This document shows positions 1 through 7,613 of a DNA stretch of 38,746 nucleotides, in pieces; position 1 is the first letter of the stretch; the number at the start of each line of letters is the position of its first letter. The notes under the pieces are model-generated. The model did no database searches, was not told where the DNA came from, and saw only the letters and a list, made by a program, of their open reading frames with translations. The stretch is from Flavobacteriales bacterium (GTDB taxonomy: Bacteria; Bacteroidota; Bacteroidia; NS11-12g; UBA955), in NCBI GenBank assembly GCA_002737625.1, contig NSIB01000009.1, positions 1 to 38,746 of the forward strand, written 5' to 3'. The position numbers and the translations under genes were made by a program.

Positions 1-66
1 TTGTACTTCGTGAATGCCATTGGAGAAAATCAAACCGCCATTTGCAAACAGTTCATCAAGCAATAA
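1..66 (+). CDS. 3' end of an unidentified protein-coding gene
   Basis: An open frame runs from the first base of the window to a TAA at 64-66 and encodes about 21 C-terminal residues ending in QFIKQ. It faces mltG with only six bases between the two stop codons. That tight convergence, and the absence of any other gene for these bases, suggest a real gene entering from the left. The fragment is too short to assign to a family; I do not recognise it. Confidence 0.5.
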   Translation: MYFVNAIGENQTAICKQFIKQ

Positions 67-72
67 AGCGAA

Positions 73-1107
73 TTAATTTCTTTTCAAAGCATTTAACGCC
101 CGGTGGAAACGCTGGGCGTTTTTGTTGTGCTCATCCAAGGTAATCGCAAAATCATGTTGTGGGGTAAGATCAGATTTCGCACAGAAATAAATATACGGAT
201 ACTGAGACCCAAACAAACAAGAGTCGATGGCCTTCAGGTTAGGAATACAAAGTGCTCCAATGGGCAAACCTTTATACAAATAGGTATTATATGATGATTC
301 AATTTTAGTATCCCGATTCAGCACCCTACCCGCCCTACCTCTGGCAAAAACAACTGTTGGATCCGCTTGAAGTAGCATTCCTTTTTTAAGTCGATTTTTA
401 TAGGTCGATGCGATTTTCCCGAACTCCGGACTGTAGTTGCTTTCCTTGGTTACAATAGATGCAAGCTTTACAACCTCAACTGGTGTTAGGTCGATTTTCT
501 TGGCCGCCAACATCCTTTCTTTTGTCCAAAAATCATGGGCTGACAACGACATCTTCTCCATGAAAATTTCTATCGTTGTTTTGCGTTTAAACAAATATGA
601 GTTTGGAATAAACAAAGCCTGCCAGTTTAAAGGTTGGATTTCCCCCTTACTAAATGTCATTTCATTCCAATGCTTAAAGTTGTTTTCATCCGATAAAAAA
701 CGCTTCAGCGACCCTTTCTCCCATGAAAATTTTTCTGTCATTTTTGCATCTACGGCATCTAAATCCCAATGACTGTTGATGGTAATCATTTGTTGCTCTC
801 GTTGAAACCTAACCAACAATCGAATCAAGTTCCAAAAACTCGTTTTCGTCTGAATTACAAGCGATGTGGTTCCCTGCAAATGCAATTTCAATCCTTGCCA
901 TTTGGCTATTGTGGAAATGGATGGATATACTTTCACGCCCGTTACTGTGTGGATGTAATCATCAAAATCGTTATCAGAAATGGGTGTTTGATACGAAATG
1001 AGTTGATTTTTCTGGTTTTTCGAATACCAATTTTGCGTAACCGCTACCCACACACCCAACAAACAAAATAGCAATACCAAAAGGCCAAAAATCGATTTTA
1101 AACGCAT
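73..1107 (-). CDS. mltG: Endolytic peptidoglycan transglycosylase MltG (YceG family)
   Basis: MltG is an inner-membrane enzyme that cuts nascent glycan strands and is thought to terminate their growth. The 344-residue product has an N-terminal membrane anchor (about residues 5-23) followed by a periplasmic YceG domain. The conserved catalytic block ASIVTKES lies at 216-223, with Glu222 at the position of the catalytic glutamate. It is followed by the family signatures LQADPTVVF (246-254) and SYNTYLYKGLP (272-282). Length is normal for the family. The ATG at 1105-1107 puts the hydrophobic anchor at the N terminus. The gene is divergent from dapB across about 90 bases. The family call is firm; the cellular role is transferred from characterised homologues. 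Confidence 0.95.
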   Translation of the reverse strand: MRLKSIFGLLVLLFCLLGVWVAVTQNWYSKNQKNQLISYQTPISDNDFDDYIHTVTGVKVYPSISTIAKWQGLKLHLQGTTSLVIQTKTSFWNLIRLLVRFQREQQMITINSHWDLDAVDAKMTEKFSWEKGSLKRFLSDENNFKHWNEMTFSKGEIQPLNWQALFIPNSYLFKRKTTIEIFMEKMSLSAHDFWTKERMLAAKKIDLTPVEVVKLASIVTKESNYSPEFGKIASTYKNRLKKGMLLQADPTVVFARGRAGRVLNRDTKIESSYNTYLYKGLPIGALCIPNLKAIDSCLFGSQYPYIYFCAKSDLTPQHDFAITLDEHNKNAQRFHRALNALKRN

Positions 1108-1185
1108 CTTGATACAAAAATGGGGTTTTTTGGTGTAAAGCGCGAATTTTCAGATTGAAATACCCATGTTGGCGACAAAAAACAT

Positions 1186-1193
1186 TAGGTTTG
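1186..1193 (+). promoter_or_regulatory. Candidate Bacteroidota -7 box (TAGGTTTG) before dapB
   Basis: TAGGTTTG matches the TAnnTTTG -7 consensus of the Bacteroidota primary sigma factor. It ends four bases before the GTG start of dapB, so a start site at the usual distance would fall on or beside the start codon and give an almost leaderless mRNA. No well-spaced -33 TTTG is visible (a TTG at 1169-1171 is too close), so this remains a weak call. Confidence 0.35.
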
Positions 1194-1197
1194 TGAT

Positions 1198-1938
1198 GTG
1201 AAAATCCTACTGATTGGATACGGAAAAATGGGTCAAATCATTGAAAAGTTGGCCAACCAACGCGGGCATCAAATCGTTGGTAAATTTGATTCCAAAACTC
1301 CTTATTCAACTGAAAATCATGTTCAGGCCGATGTGGCCATAGAATTCAGTTGTCCCGAATTAGCGCTTCAACATATCAACAGTTGCTTTATCAATAATAT
1401 TCCAGTGGTAGTTGGTACAACGGGATGGTACAACGAGTTTGATCAAATAAAACAAAATCGCATACAGCACAACGGTGCTTTGTTTACGGCAACAAATTTC
1501 AGCCTGGGTGTAAATCTGTTTTTTGAGATGGGTAAACAGCTCACTAAAATCATGAATGGCCATAACTACCAATGTAACATCCACGAAATACATCATACTG
1601 AAAAGAAAGATGCCCCGAGTGGAACCGCAATTACACTAGCGGAAAACGTAATCAAATCGTCATCTACATTAAATCATTGGGAATTGGCTGATCGTGTACA
1701 AGAATTTAACACCCATGATTCACAAGATCAAAATGCACTTCCAATCTATGCCGAACGACAACCGAATGTCCCTGGAACACATATATTGAGTTTTGAAAGT
1801 TCCGTAGACAGCATCAAACTGGAACATGAAGCCAAGAATCGCGAGGGATTTGCCATCGGAGCTATCGTTGCCGCGGAATGGTTGATCGGAAAAACGGGCG
1901 TGTTTGGTATGTCCGACTTACTTAACTTTGAAAATTGA
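1198..1938 (+). CDS. dapB: 4-hydroxy-tetrahydrodipicolinate reductase
   Basis: DapB reduces hydroxy-tetrahydrodipicolinate with NAD(P)H in the diaminopimelate/lysine pathway. The 246-residue cytosolic protein shows the nucleotide-binding GYGKMG at 7-12, GTTGWY at 73-78, and the catalytic/substrate block with two His (132-133), KK and DAPSGTA through residue 144. Length is slightly short of the roughly 270 residues of E. coli DapB, as is common in Bacteroidota. Start is a GTG: the ATG overlapping it (1196-1198) is out of frame and hits a stop at once, and no in-frame ATG lies upstream. It is followed nine bases later by lepB and is probably co-transcribed with it. Another gene of the same pathway, dapD, lies at 31126-31941. 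Confidence 0.95.
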   Translation: MKILLIGYGKMGQIIEKLANQRGHQIVGKFDSKTPYSTENHVQADVAIEFSCPELALQHINSCFINNIPVVVGTTGWYNEFDQIKQNRIQHNGALFTATNFSLGVNLFFEMGKQLTKIMNGHNYQCNIHEIHHTEKKDAPSGTAITLAENVIKSSSTLNHWELADRVQEFNTHDSQDQNALPIYAERQPNVPGTHILSFESSVDSIKLEHEAKNREGFAIGAIVAAEWLIGKTGVFGMSDLLNFEN

Positions 1939-1947
1939 TTTTAATTC

Positions 1948-3585
1948 ATGGAGAGCTTTAATTCCAACCTATTCCTCATCCTTTGGGTGATTTGTTTTGT
2001 CCTCACGCGTGTTGGACTTTCGAAAATGTTCAAATCTGCTGGACAATCCGCTGTTATGGCATGGATTCCCATTCTTAGTTGGTGGTATTGGATAAAAATC
2101 GTAGGTCGACCCAAATGGTACATCATTGGAATGGTTATCCCCGGGGTTAACATTCTGTTCAGTTTTAATATCACGCTTGATATTTTACGCTCCTTTGGCA
2201 AAAACGGATACTGGCAACAGTTGTTTGGTACCGTCTTTAGTTTCATATACTTCCCTATTTTGGCGTTCAAAGACCTCAAATACTATGGTCCTGCTGGCGA
2301 TCGCGAATGGAAAGAGGCCAATGTTCCAAAACACAATGGTTTAAGAGAATGGGGCGATGCGATTTTATTCGCTGCCTATGTGGCTGGTGGAATGCGCGCC
2401 ATTTATTTCGACCTTTATCAAATCCCAACCCCTTCAATGGAATCGAACTTAATGGTAGGTGACTATTTGGTGGTTAGCAGGGCTAAAATAGGTATGCGAA
2501 TTCCAATGTCGCCCATATCTGTCCCTGTTCTGTCTACCAAACAAATCATGGGTGTAAAGGCTTATTCCGACTTGTTAGAATTGCCGTATATGAGGTTGCC
2601 TGGTTGGTATACAATCAAAAACAACGATATCATTGTTTTCAATTGGCCAGCAGACGACGATGCCAATGCCGATGGGATTTCTGATTACAAACAATCTGAG
2701 ACGGGAATGGAATTGAATCTTCCTATCGATAAAAAAGACAATTATGTTAAGCGTTGTGTTGGAATCCCTGGTGATCGCATTTCAATTGTTGGCGGCAATA
2801 TCTACATCAATGGCAAGCCTTTGCCTAGAGTGGGAAAACAGCAAAAACGATATCTCGCTTTGATGCGTGAGCCAATCACCGAAGACTTTTTAGCGGATAA
2901 CAATTTGGGCGATTTTAACTTTCCACCCAATGCGGAACAGATTCAAAAAGCCGCTGAGAGAACTGGCAAATACATCATCCCCTACCATATTTTCACATGG
3001 CCTGAGAATTATGAGCAGTTAAAGAACAATCCTTCTGTATTGAGCATATTCCCTGATACCATGGACATTGGTTACCAAAGGGTGCTATTTCCAGGCAATG
3101 TGAGAGAAAATGGTCAGCTCATAGACAACCATGCAGACACATCGTTAACAGACTTTTTGAAAGCAAAATGGAATCTAAATAACTACGGTGAAGTTTATCT
3201 TCCAAAGCGCGGAGAAACCATCACTCTAACAACCAAAAATTGGGATTTCTTGAAGTTGGCGATTAATAAATATGAAAGTGCTGGAATTACCATGCAAAAT
3301 GGCAAATTCTACACGAATGATGGCTCCGAGGAAATCAAGAGTTATACCTTTCAAATGGGATATTATTGGATGATTGGCGACAATCGATACAATAGTTTGG
3401 ATTCAAGATACTGGGGCTATGTACCTGAAGACCATATCGTTGGAAAGCCACTATTCACCTTCTTTAGCATCAAGAAAGTAATGGCGATTGATCCAGAAAC
3501 AAATCAACCTTTGAGTTATAACGGCAACATGGAATATCGTTCAAAGGGCATTCGTTGGAGCAAGATTTTTAGTTGGATAGAATAG
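1948..3585 (+). CDS. lepB: Signal peptidase I with N-terminal membrane domain and large insert
   Basis: This is the leader peptidase that cleaves Sec/Tat signal peptides at the outer face of the inner membrane. The 545-residue protein starts with a hydrophobic multi-helix region (about residues 7-107) resembling the DUF5684 module found in Bacteroidota LepB proteins, then another membrane segment near 137-157. The catalytic Ser is Ser163 in TPSMESNLMVGD. The general-base Lys is Lys268 in YVKRCVGIPGD. The GDN motif is at 477-479, followed by SRYWGYV. Between the Lys box and the GDN box there are about 190 extra residues (roughly 285-470) compared with E. coli LepB. The gene follows dapB by nine bases and converges on the asparaginase gene. 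Confidence 0.93.
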   Translation: MESFNSNLFLILWVICFVLTRVGLSKMFKSAGQSAVMAWIPILSWWYWIKIVGRPKWYIIGMVIPGVNILFSFNITLDILRSFGKNGYWQQLFGTVFSFIYFPILAFKDLKYYGPAGDREWKEANVPKHNGLREWGDAILFAAYVAGGMRAIYFDLYQIPTPSMESNLMVGDYLVVSRAKIGMRIPMSPISVPVLSTKQIMGVKAYSDLLELPYMRLPGWYTIKNNDIIVFNWPADDDANADGISDYKQSETGMELNLPIDKKDNYVKRCVGIPGDRISIVGGNIYINGKPLPRVGKQQKRYLALMREPITEDFLADNNLGDFNFPPNAEQIQKAAERTGKYIIPYHIFTWPENYEQLKNNPSVLSIFPDTMDIGYQRVLFPGNVRENGQLIDNHADTSLTDFLKAKWNLNNYGEVYLPKRGETITLTTKNWDFLKLAINKYESAGITMQNGKFYTNDGSEEIKSYTFQMGYYWMIGDNRYNSLDSRYWGYVPEDHIVGKPLFTFFSIKKVMAIDPETNQPLSYNGNMEYRSKGIRWSKIFSWIE

Positions 3586-3627
3586 GTATCTCAATCAATT
3601 CGATGATATCGGGGGAAATAGCCCAAT

Positions 3628-4659
3628 TTACAAGGGGGGATTTAATGGAACTATAGTAGAATAACCAACACTATTGCCCGCAAAATTGAAATTTTCACAA
3701 TACCCATGAGATTTCAGCGCTTCAATATCTTGTGGCAACAACAATCCCAATGCGGATAATAAACCGTGAGCCACTTGATATTGGGGGCCCATTTTCCCAT
3801 CGTCAACTTTGATAGCAATACCCCAGTTTTTTTCTGGAATTGATAAACAATAAACACCGTCTGCACCCGTTTTACCAACAATTCTTCCGTTGGTAACGCG
3901 CATTAAATCAGTACAATAACGCTTTGTTCCGGCAATTAATTCGGGATAATTTGTCACCGCGTGAACAATGCGTTTACAAGCGGAATCCATTGCTTTATTT
4001 TTCCAAGACATCGGAGCAATTAAATTTTTATAGGCTAAGGCCTGATTGTACAATGGCATACCAAAAATTGGCGCCGAACATCCATCTACACCCACACTTA
4101 AATCATCTGAATTCATTTCACAGAATTGTGCAGTAACTGCTTTAATTGCTTGATGCAATGGGTGTTGTAGATTTAAATAGTCTATGATTGAATAATCTTG
4201 TTGAACGCAATATGCCAAAAACCCAGCATGCTTTCCGCTACAATTGTTATGCATACACGATGGTCCTAAATCATTTTTAATCAATCTAATATAATCGCTT
4301 TTGCGCGTAGGCTGTTGGGCCCCACATTGCAAAGAATCTTTATTCAATTTCACCTTGCTCAAGACGTCATTCACTACCGATAAATGCATATCTTCTCCGT
4401 TGTGCGATGCACACATAATGGCCAATTCCTTTGGTCCAAAGCCCAAATGATCAAATCCTCCTGAGAGTAAAAAAGGAATCTGCTGAAAATATTTTAACGC
4501 TGAACGAGGGAATGAAAGCTGTTGAATATCTCCCATGCTCCATATTACCTCTCCTTTTTTATCCACCACGCAAAAGGATCCTCTATGAAAACTCTCCACT
4601 ATGCCCCCTCGATAACTTTGAACTAGGATGGGGTTTGCAGAATTATTAAAATCTGTCAT
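3628..4659 (-). CDS. Asparaginase of the Rhizobium etli ReAV (asparaginase II) family
   Basis: The 343-residue product is predicted to hydrolyse L-asparagine to aspartate and ammonia. It belongs to the PF06089-type family, unrelated to the classical AnsA/AnsB enzymes. Visible signatures are RGGIVESFHRG (17-27), a Ser53-x-x-Lys56 pair in SFPRSALK, CASHNGE (83-89), NNCSGKHAG (138-146), GVDGCSAP (190-197) and VGKTGADG (261-268). In the R. etli enzyme, as I recall it, an SxxK pair and a Cys/Lys/Cys zinc site are functional; their equivalents here (Ser53, Lys56, Cys140, Lys143, Cys194) are all present. It starts four bases after pyrB ends, so it is last in the EVE-pyrR-pyrB-asparaginase unit. Its product aspartate is a substrate of PyrB. 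Family call is solid; activity is inferred. Confidence 0.9.
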   Translation of the reverse strand: MTDFNNSANPILVQSYRGGIVESFHRGSFCVVDKKGEVIWSMGDIQQLSFPRSALKYFQQIPFLLSGGFDHLGFGPKELAIMCASHNGEDMHLSVVNDVLSKVKLNKDSLQCGAQQPTRKSDYIRLIKNDLGPSCMHNNCSGKHAGFLAYCVQQDYSIIDYLNLQHPLHQAIKAVTAQFCEMNSDDLSVGVDGCSAPIFGMPLYNQALAYKNLIAPMSWKNKAMDSACKRIVHAVTNYPELIAGTKRYCTDLMRVTNGRIVGKTGADGVYCLSIPEKNWGIAIKVDDGKMGPQYQVAHGLLSALGLLLPQDIEALKSHGYCENFNFAGNSVGYSTIVPLNPPL

Positions 4660-4663
4660 TGTG

Positions 4664-5593
4664 CTATAATCTCTGTTGACCCAATAAAAACAACACCGCC
4701 ATTCTCACTGCAACCCCATTTTCTACTTGCTGAAGTATCATGCTGTGTTTGGAATCGGCCACATCGCTCGTAATCTCCACGCCCCGGTTAATTGGGCCTG
4801 GGTGCATAATACAAATTTCTTTGTCCAATCGATTCAACTTGTCCAATGTTAGTCCATACAAATTTGAATATTCCTTTAATGAAGGAAAATACCTTTGATC
4901 CTGTCTTTCCAATTGAATACGCAACATATTGGCTACATCGCACCAATTCAGTGCTTCTTCTAAATTGTGTGAAACCTTAACTCCAAGATGCGAAATATAC
5001 TTAGGTATTAATGTTGCGGGGCCACAAACCATCACTTCGGCTCCCAACAATTGCAAACTGTAGATATTGCTCAAGGCTACGCGGGAGTGCAAAATATCAC
5101 CCACGATCACCACTTTTTTTCCAGCTACATCGCCCAATCTTTCTCGGATGGAAAACGCATCCAACAGTGCTTGAGTTGGATGTTCGTGGGTTCCATCACC
5201 CGCATTGATAATTTGCGCATCGATGTGTTTTGACAAAAACAAGCAAGCGCCCGGTGCCGGATGACGCATTACAACCATATCCACTTTCATACTGAGGATA
5301 TTATTGACTGTATCTATCAAGGTTTCACCTTTTTTTACACTGGATGATGAACTTGAAAAGTTAATGATATCAGCGCCCAAACGTTTTTCTGCCAGTTCAA
5401 ACGAAACCCTTGTTCTCGTAGAATTTTCAAAAAATAAATTTGCGATGGTTATGTCACGCAAAGCGGGCGTTTTCTTTACTGGTCCATTTAATAATTCTTT
5501 AAAATTATCAGCCGTTTCAAAAATCGTTTGTATATGGGATGCGCTTAATCCCTTAATTCCTAGTAAGTGTTTGATTGGTGTGTTCGATGTCAT
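4664..5593 (-). CDS. pyrB: Aspartate carbamoyltransferase, catalytic chain
   Basis: PyrB condenses carbamoyl phosphate with aspartate, the committed step of pyrimidine synthesis. The 309-residue protein carries the carbamoyl-phosphate motif STRTR at 58-62, the Lys loop SSVKKGETL (84-92), HPTQALLDAFS (138-148), MLRIQLERQ and a C-terminal HPGPINRG. All known catalytic blocks are present and length is normal. No regulatory pyrI gene is adjacent, so control more likely runs through PyrR. Its ATG overlaps the pyrR stop by four bases (5590-5593), which indicates translational coupling. Confidence 0.97.
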   Translation of the reverse strand: MTSNTPIKHLLGIKGLSASHIQTIFETADNFKELLNGPVKKTPALRDITIANLFFENSTRTRVSFELAEKRLGADIINFSSSSSSVKKGETLIDTVNNILSMKVDMVVMRHPAPGACLFLSKHIDAQIINAGDGTHEHPTQALLDAFSIRERLGDVAGKKVVIVGDILHSRVALSNIYSLQLLGAEVMVCGPATLIPKYISHLGVKVSHNLEEALNWCDVANMLRIQLERQDQRYFPSLKEYSNLYGLTLDKLNRLDKEICIMHPGPINRGVEITSDVADSKHSMILQQVENGVAVRMAVLFLLGQQRL

Positions 5594-6132
5594 TCCTTAC
5601 TGCTTAAAAGCCACACTTGAGGATGATCCAATGACCAATCCACTTTTACATGTTCTCCCGTACTTCTAGAATCAACCACTACTCCTGTGTAATTTGGCGA
5701 AATGGGTAATTCCCTTTGAAAACGGCGATCTACAAGAACCATCAATTCTACTTGTTTAGGTCTACCAAAGCTCATTAAAGCATCTATCGATGCACGCACA
5801 CTTCTACCCGTGTACAAAACATCATCAACCAAAATAATATTCAGATTTTCGGTTGAAAAATTGATATTCGATTTCTTTGGCATAAAGATTTCGCCCCGCC
5901 CGATATCATCCCTAAAAAATGTATGATCGAGTTCTCCATATTTTAAATTTGTTTCGGGCTGAAGTTCCGTGATAATTTCAACCAATCGCTTGGACAAATG
6001 AATTCCCCTCGGTTGTAAACCGATGATAGCGGTGTTAGAAAAATCACCATGTAATTCTATCAACTGTAACGCAAACCTTCTAACAATGAGGTTTAATTTG
6101 TTATGGCTGATGAGCAATTTAGGCTGACTCAT
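5590..6132 (-). CDS. pyrR: PyrR: pyrimidine regulator / uracil phosphoribosyltransferase
   Basis: PyrR proteins combine UMP-dependent mRNA binding with uracil phosphoribosyltransferase activity. The 180-residue product is the usual size. It has the PRPP-binding loop ILVDDVLYTGRS (100-111), the pyrophosphate-contacting IGLQPRGIHL (37-46), and the late VVDSRSTGEHV segment (152-162) typical of PyrR. It overlaps pyrB by four bases and the upstream EVE gene by 14 bases. I found no convincing antiterminator/terminator hairpins in the leader ahead of the operon (6533-6710), so whether it acts by attenuation here is open; it may serve mainly as an enzyme. Confidence 0.93.
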   Translation of the reverse strand: MSQPKLLISHNKLNLIVRRFALQLIELHGDFSNTAIIGLQPRGIHLSKRLVEIITELQPETNLKYGELDHTFFRDDIGRGEIFMPKKSNINFSTENLNIILVDDVLYTGRSVRASIDALMSFGRPKQVELMVLVDRRFQRELPISPNYTGVVVDSRSTGEHVKVDWSLDHPQVWLLSSKE

Positions 6133-6532
6133 TGGATAGCAAAATTACGGTTTCAAACTCTTCTTTGGTGATAGATATTACAGATAATCTCGGTTGTTTA
6201 ATTAATCCGATATTTAACAATCTTGGATCCGATTTTAAAACAGACAACGAAACTGGATTTTTGAGTGGGTAAACAGGCTTAACATCAATAACTACCCATG
6301 CTGTTTCGGCTGTGGTGGGATCCTGATAATGGGTTCTAATAACTTCCGCTACACCTACAACCTCTTTGCCTTCATTGCTATGATAGAACAAGCACAAATC
6401 ACCTAACTCCATACCTTGAAGATTATTTCGGGCTTGATAATTCCGCACACCATCCCAAAATGTATGTCCGTCTTTCATAAACTTCGCCCAACTGTACTTA
6501 AAGGGCTCAGATTTTATCAACCAAAAGTTCAT
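6119..6532 (-). CDS. EVE-domain protein (thymocyte nuclear protein 1 type)
   Basis: EVE domains are PUA-like folds that bind modified nucleic-acid bases. The 137-residue protein is a single EVE domain: it opens with FWLIKSEP, then WDGVRNYQARNNL (about 27-39), GDLCLFYHSN (44-53), a central GVAEVI strand, and AWVVIDVKP. The aromatic and Trp residues expected to line the base pocket are present. It is the first gene of the unit with pyrR, pyrB and asparaginase and overlaps pyrR by 14 bases. What the protein reads (DNA or RNA, and which modification) cannot be told from sequence. Confidence 0.9.
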   Translation of the reverse strand: MNFWLIKSEPFKYSWAKFMKDGHTFWDGVRNYQARNNLQGMELGDLCLFYHSNEGKEVVGVAEVIRTHYQDPTTAETAWVVIDVKPVYPLKNPVSLSVLKSDPRLLNIGLIKQPRLSVISITKEEFETVILLSNESA

Positions 6533-6627
6533 AAAGGCAAAATAATGTCAATTTGAACAAAGTACAAACAATTCAGACGTAGATAGAATCACCAATTTAT
6601 AGACAATTTAATTACTGATGAAAATAT

Positions 6628-6699
6628 TGACAAAAAAAGTTGCATAAACTTGACAATATCAATTTTATGTTGTTCATTTACCAAGCACAAAGTTGTCAA
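6628..6699. promoter_or_regulatory. Three TTGACAA boxes upstream of the XRE/S24 regulator (candidate operator)
   Basis: TTGACAA occurs at 6628-6634 and 6651-6657 on the + strand and as its exact reverse complement TTGTCAA at 6693-6699. The last copy ends 11 bases before the regulator's ATG. The first two copies are 23 bases apart (start to start), and the second and third form an inverted pair. The flanks are also alike (AA before the second copy and AA after the inverted copy). The arrangement suggests an autoregulatory operator for the adjacent HTH protein. TTGACA also resembles the classical -35 box, but Bacteroidota promoters do not normally use it. Confidence 0.45.
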
Positions 6700-6710
6700 T
6701 TTTTTTAACA

Positions 6711-7529
6711 ATGTATCTAAAAGAAAATCTCAAATTATTACGTAAACGCCGCAAACGGAGTCAGGAAGATGTTGCCAAGAGCCTAAAACTTACGCGTTCC
6801 GCATACAACAGTTATGAAAATGGTGTTGCTGAGCCGGGCATTCAAATATTAATTCGCTTGTCGGAGTTTTTCCAAATCAACATAGACAAATTGATTCGCA
6901 TCGATTTAAATCAGGTGGGTGAAATGCAACTCTCTCAATTGGAAAAAGGATTTGACTTAGATTTGTCTGGTACACGATTGCGCATATTGGCAACTACGGT
7001 AAATTCGGATAACGAAGAAAACATCGAATTGGTTCCTGTAAAAGCCAAGGCTGGTTATGCTACGGGATATGCTGATCCAGATTACATCAAAACCCTACCC
7101 GCTTTTAATCTCCCATTTTTATCGGCCAATCGAAAATACAGAAGTTTTCCCATTTCAGGAGATAGCATGCCACCGGTATCTGATGGCGCTTTTGTCACCG
7201 GTGAATATATACAAGATTGGAATATGGTTAGAAATGGACATCCTTATATCGTTGTTACACAAGAAGATGGCATTGTATTTAAGGTACTTTACAATCGAGT
7301 GGAAGAGGATGGTACATTTTTATTATGCAGTACAAATCCAGGATATGCGCCCTATACGGTAAAAGTGAGTGAAATATTGGAGGTCTGGAAATTTATAAAT
7401 TATATCAATGCAAAATTTGAAGAGCCCAAAGCAACGGAATCAGACGATATCGGACCAGCAATTCGAATGATCCAAAGAGAAATTGGCTTAATCAAAGACA
7501 AGGTTAAGAACATCGAAGAAAAGATATAA
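6711..7529 (+). CDS. XRE-family regulator with S24/LexA-type autopeptidase domain
   Basis: The 272-residue protein has an N-terminal Cro/C1 helix-turn-helix (about 1-64: SQEDVAKSLKLTRSAYNSYE is the recognition region) and a C-terminal LexA/UmuD-like S24 peptidase fold. The catalytic Ser is Ser152 in SGDSMPP and the Lys is Lys191 in GIVFKVL. An Ala114-Gly115 pair sits where LexA-type repressors are cut. A charged helical tail follows (about 230-272). I prefer the ATG at 6711; a TTG six codons upstream is in frame but falls inside a TTGTCAA box and adds nothing conserved. It stands alone between two divergent or unrelated units. Such proteins are common in Bacteroidota as stress or housekeeping regulators; its targets are unknown. 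Confidence 0.88.
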   Translation: MYLKENLKLLRKRRKRSQEDVAKSLKLTRSAYNSYENGVAEPGIQILIRLSEFFQINIDKLIRIDLNQVGEMQLSQLEKGFDLDLSGTRLRILATTVNSDNEENIELVPVKAKAGYATGYADPDYIKTLPAFNLPFLSANRKYRSFPISGDSMPPVSDGAFVTGEYIQDWNMVRNGHPYIVVTQEDGIVFKVLYNRVEEDGTFLLCSTNPGYAPYTVKVSEILEVWKFINYINAKFEEPKATESDDIGPAIRMIQREIGLIKDKVKNIEEKI

Positions 7530-7584
7530 TCGTTTCTTTCTTGAATTTGGGCATCTATAATGCCTCAGTTTGAATGGATTGTTT

Positions 7585-7592
7585 TATTTTTG
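7585..7592 (+). promoter_or_regulatory. Candidate Bacteroidota -7 box (TATTTTTG) before pdhA
   Basis: TATTTTTG matches TAnnTTTG and lies 21 bases before the pdhA ATG. A TTTG at 7569-7572 is only 12 bases upstream, closer than the 19-21 usual for the -33 element, so the call rests on the -7 box and its location. Confidence 0.35.
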
Positions 7593-7613
7593 TAAACACT
7601 TTATTCAGCGTAA

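Noticed and set aside
769-1071. 100-codon open frame antisense to mltG
   Set aside because: It lies wholly within a well-conserved gene on the other strand and its translation shows no domain, so it is a chance frame; the same reasoning removed other antisense frames in lepB, ccmF, dnaX and the S9 peptidase.
6693-6710. TTG start six codons upstream for the XRE/S24 regulator
   Set aside because: The ATG at 6711 precedes the conserved HTH region by a normal distance, and the TTG belongs to the TTGTCAA box.
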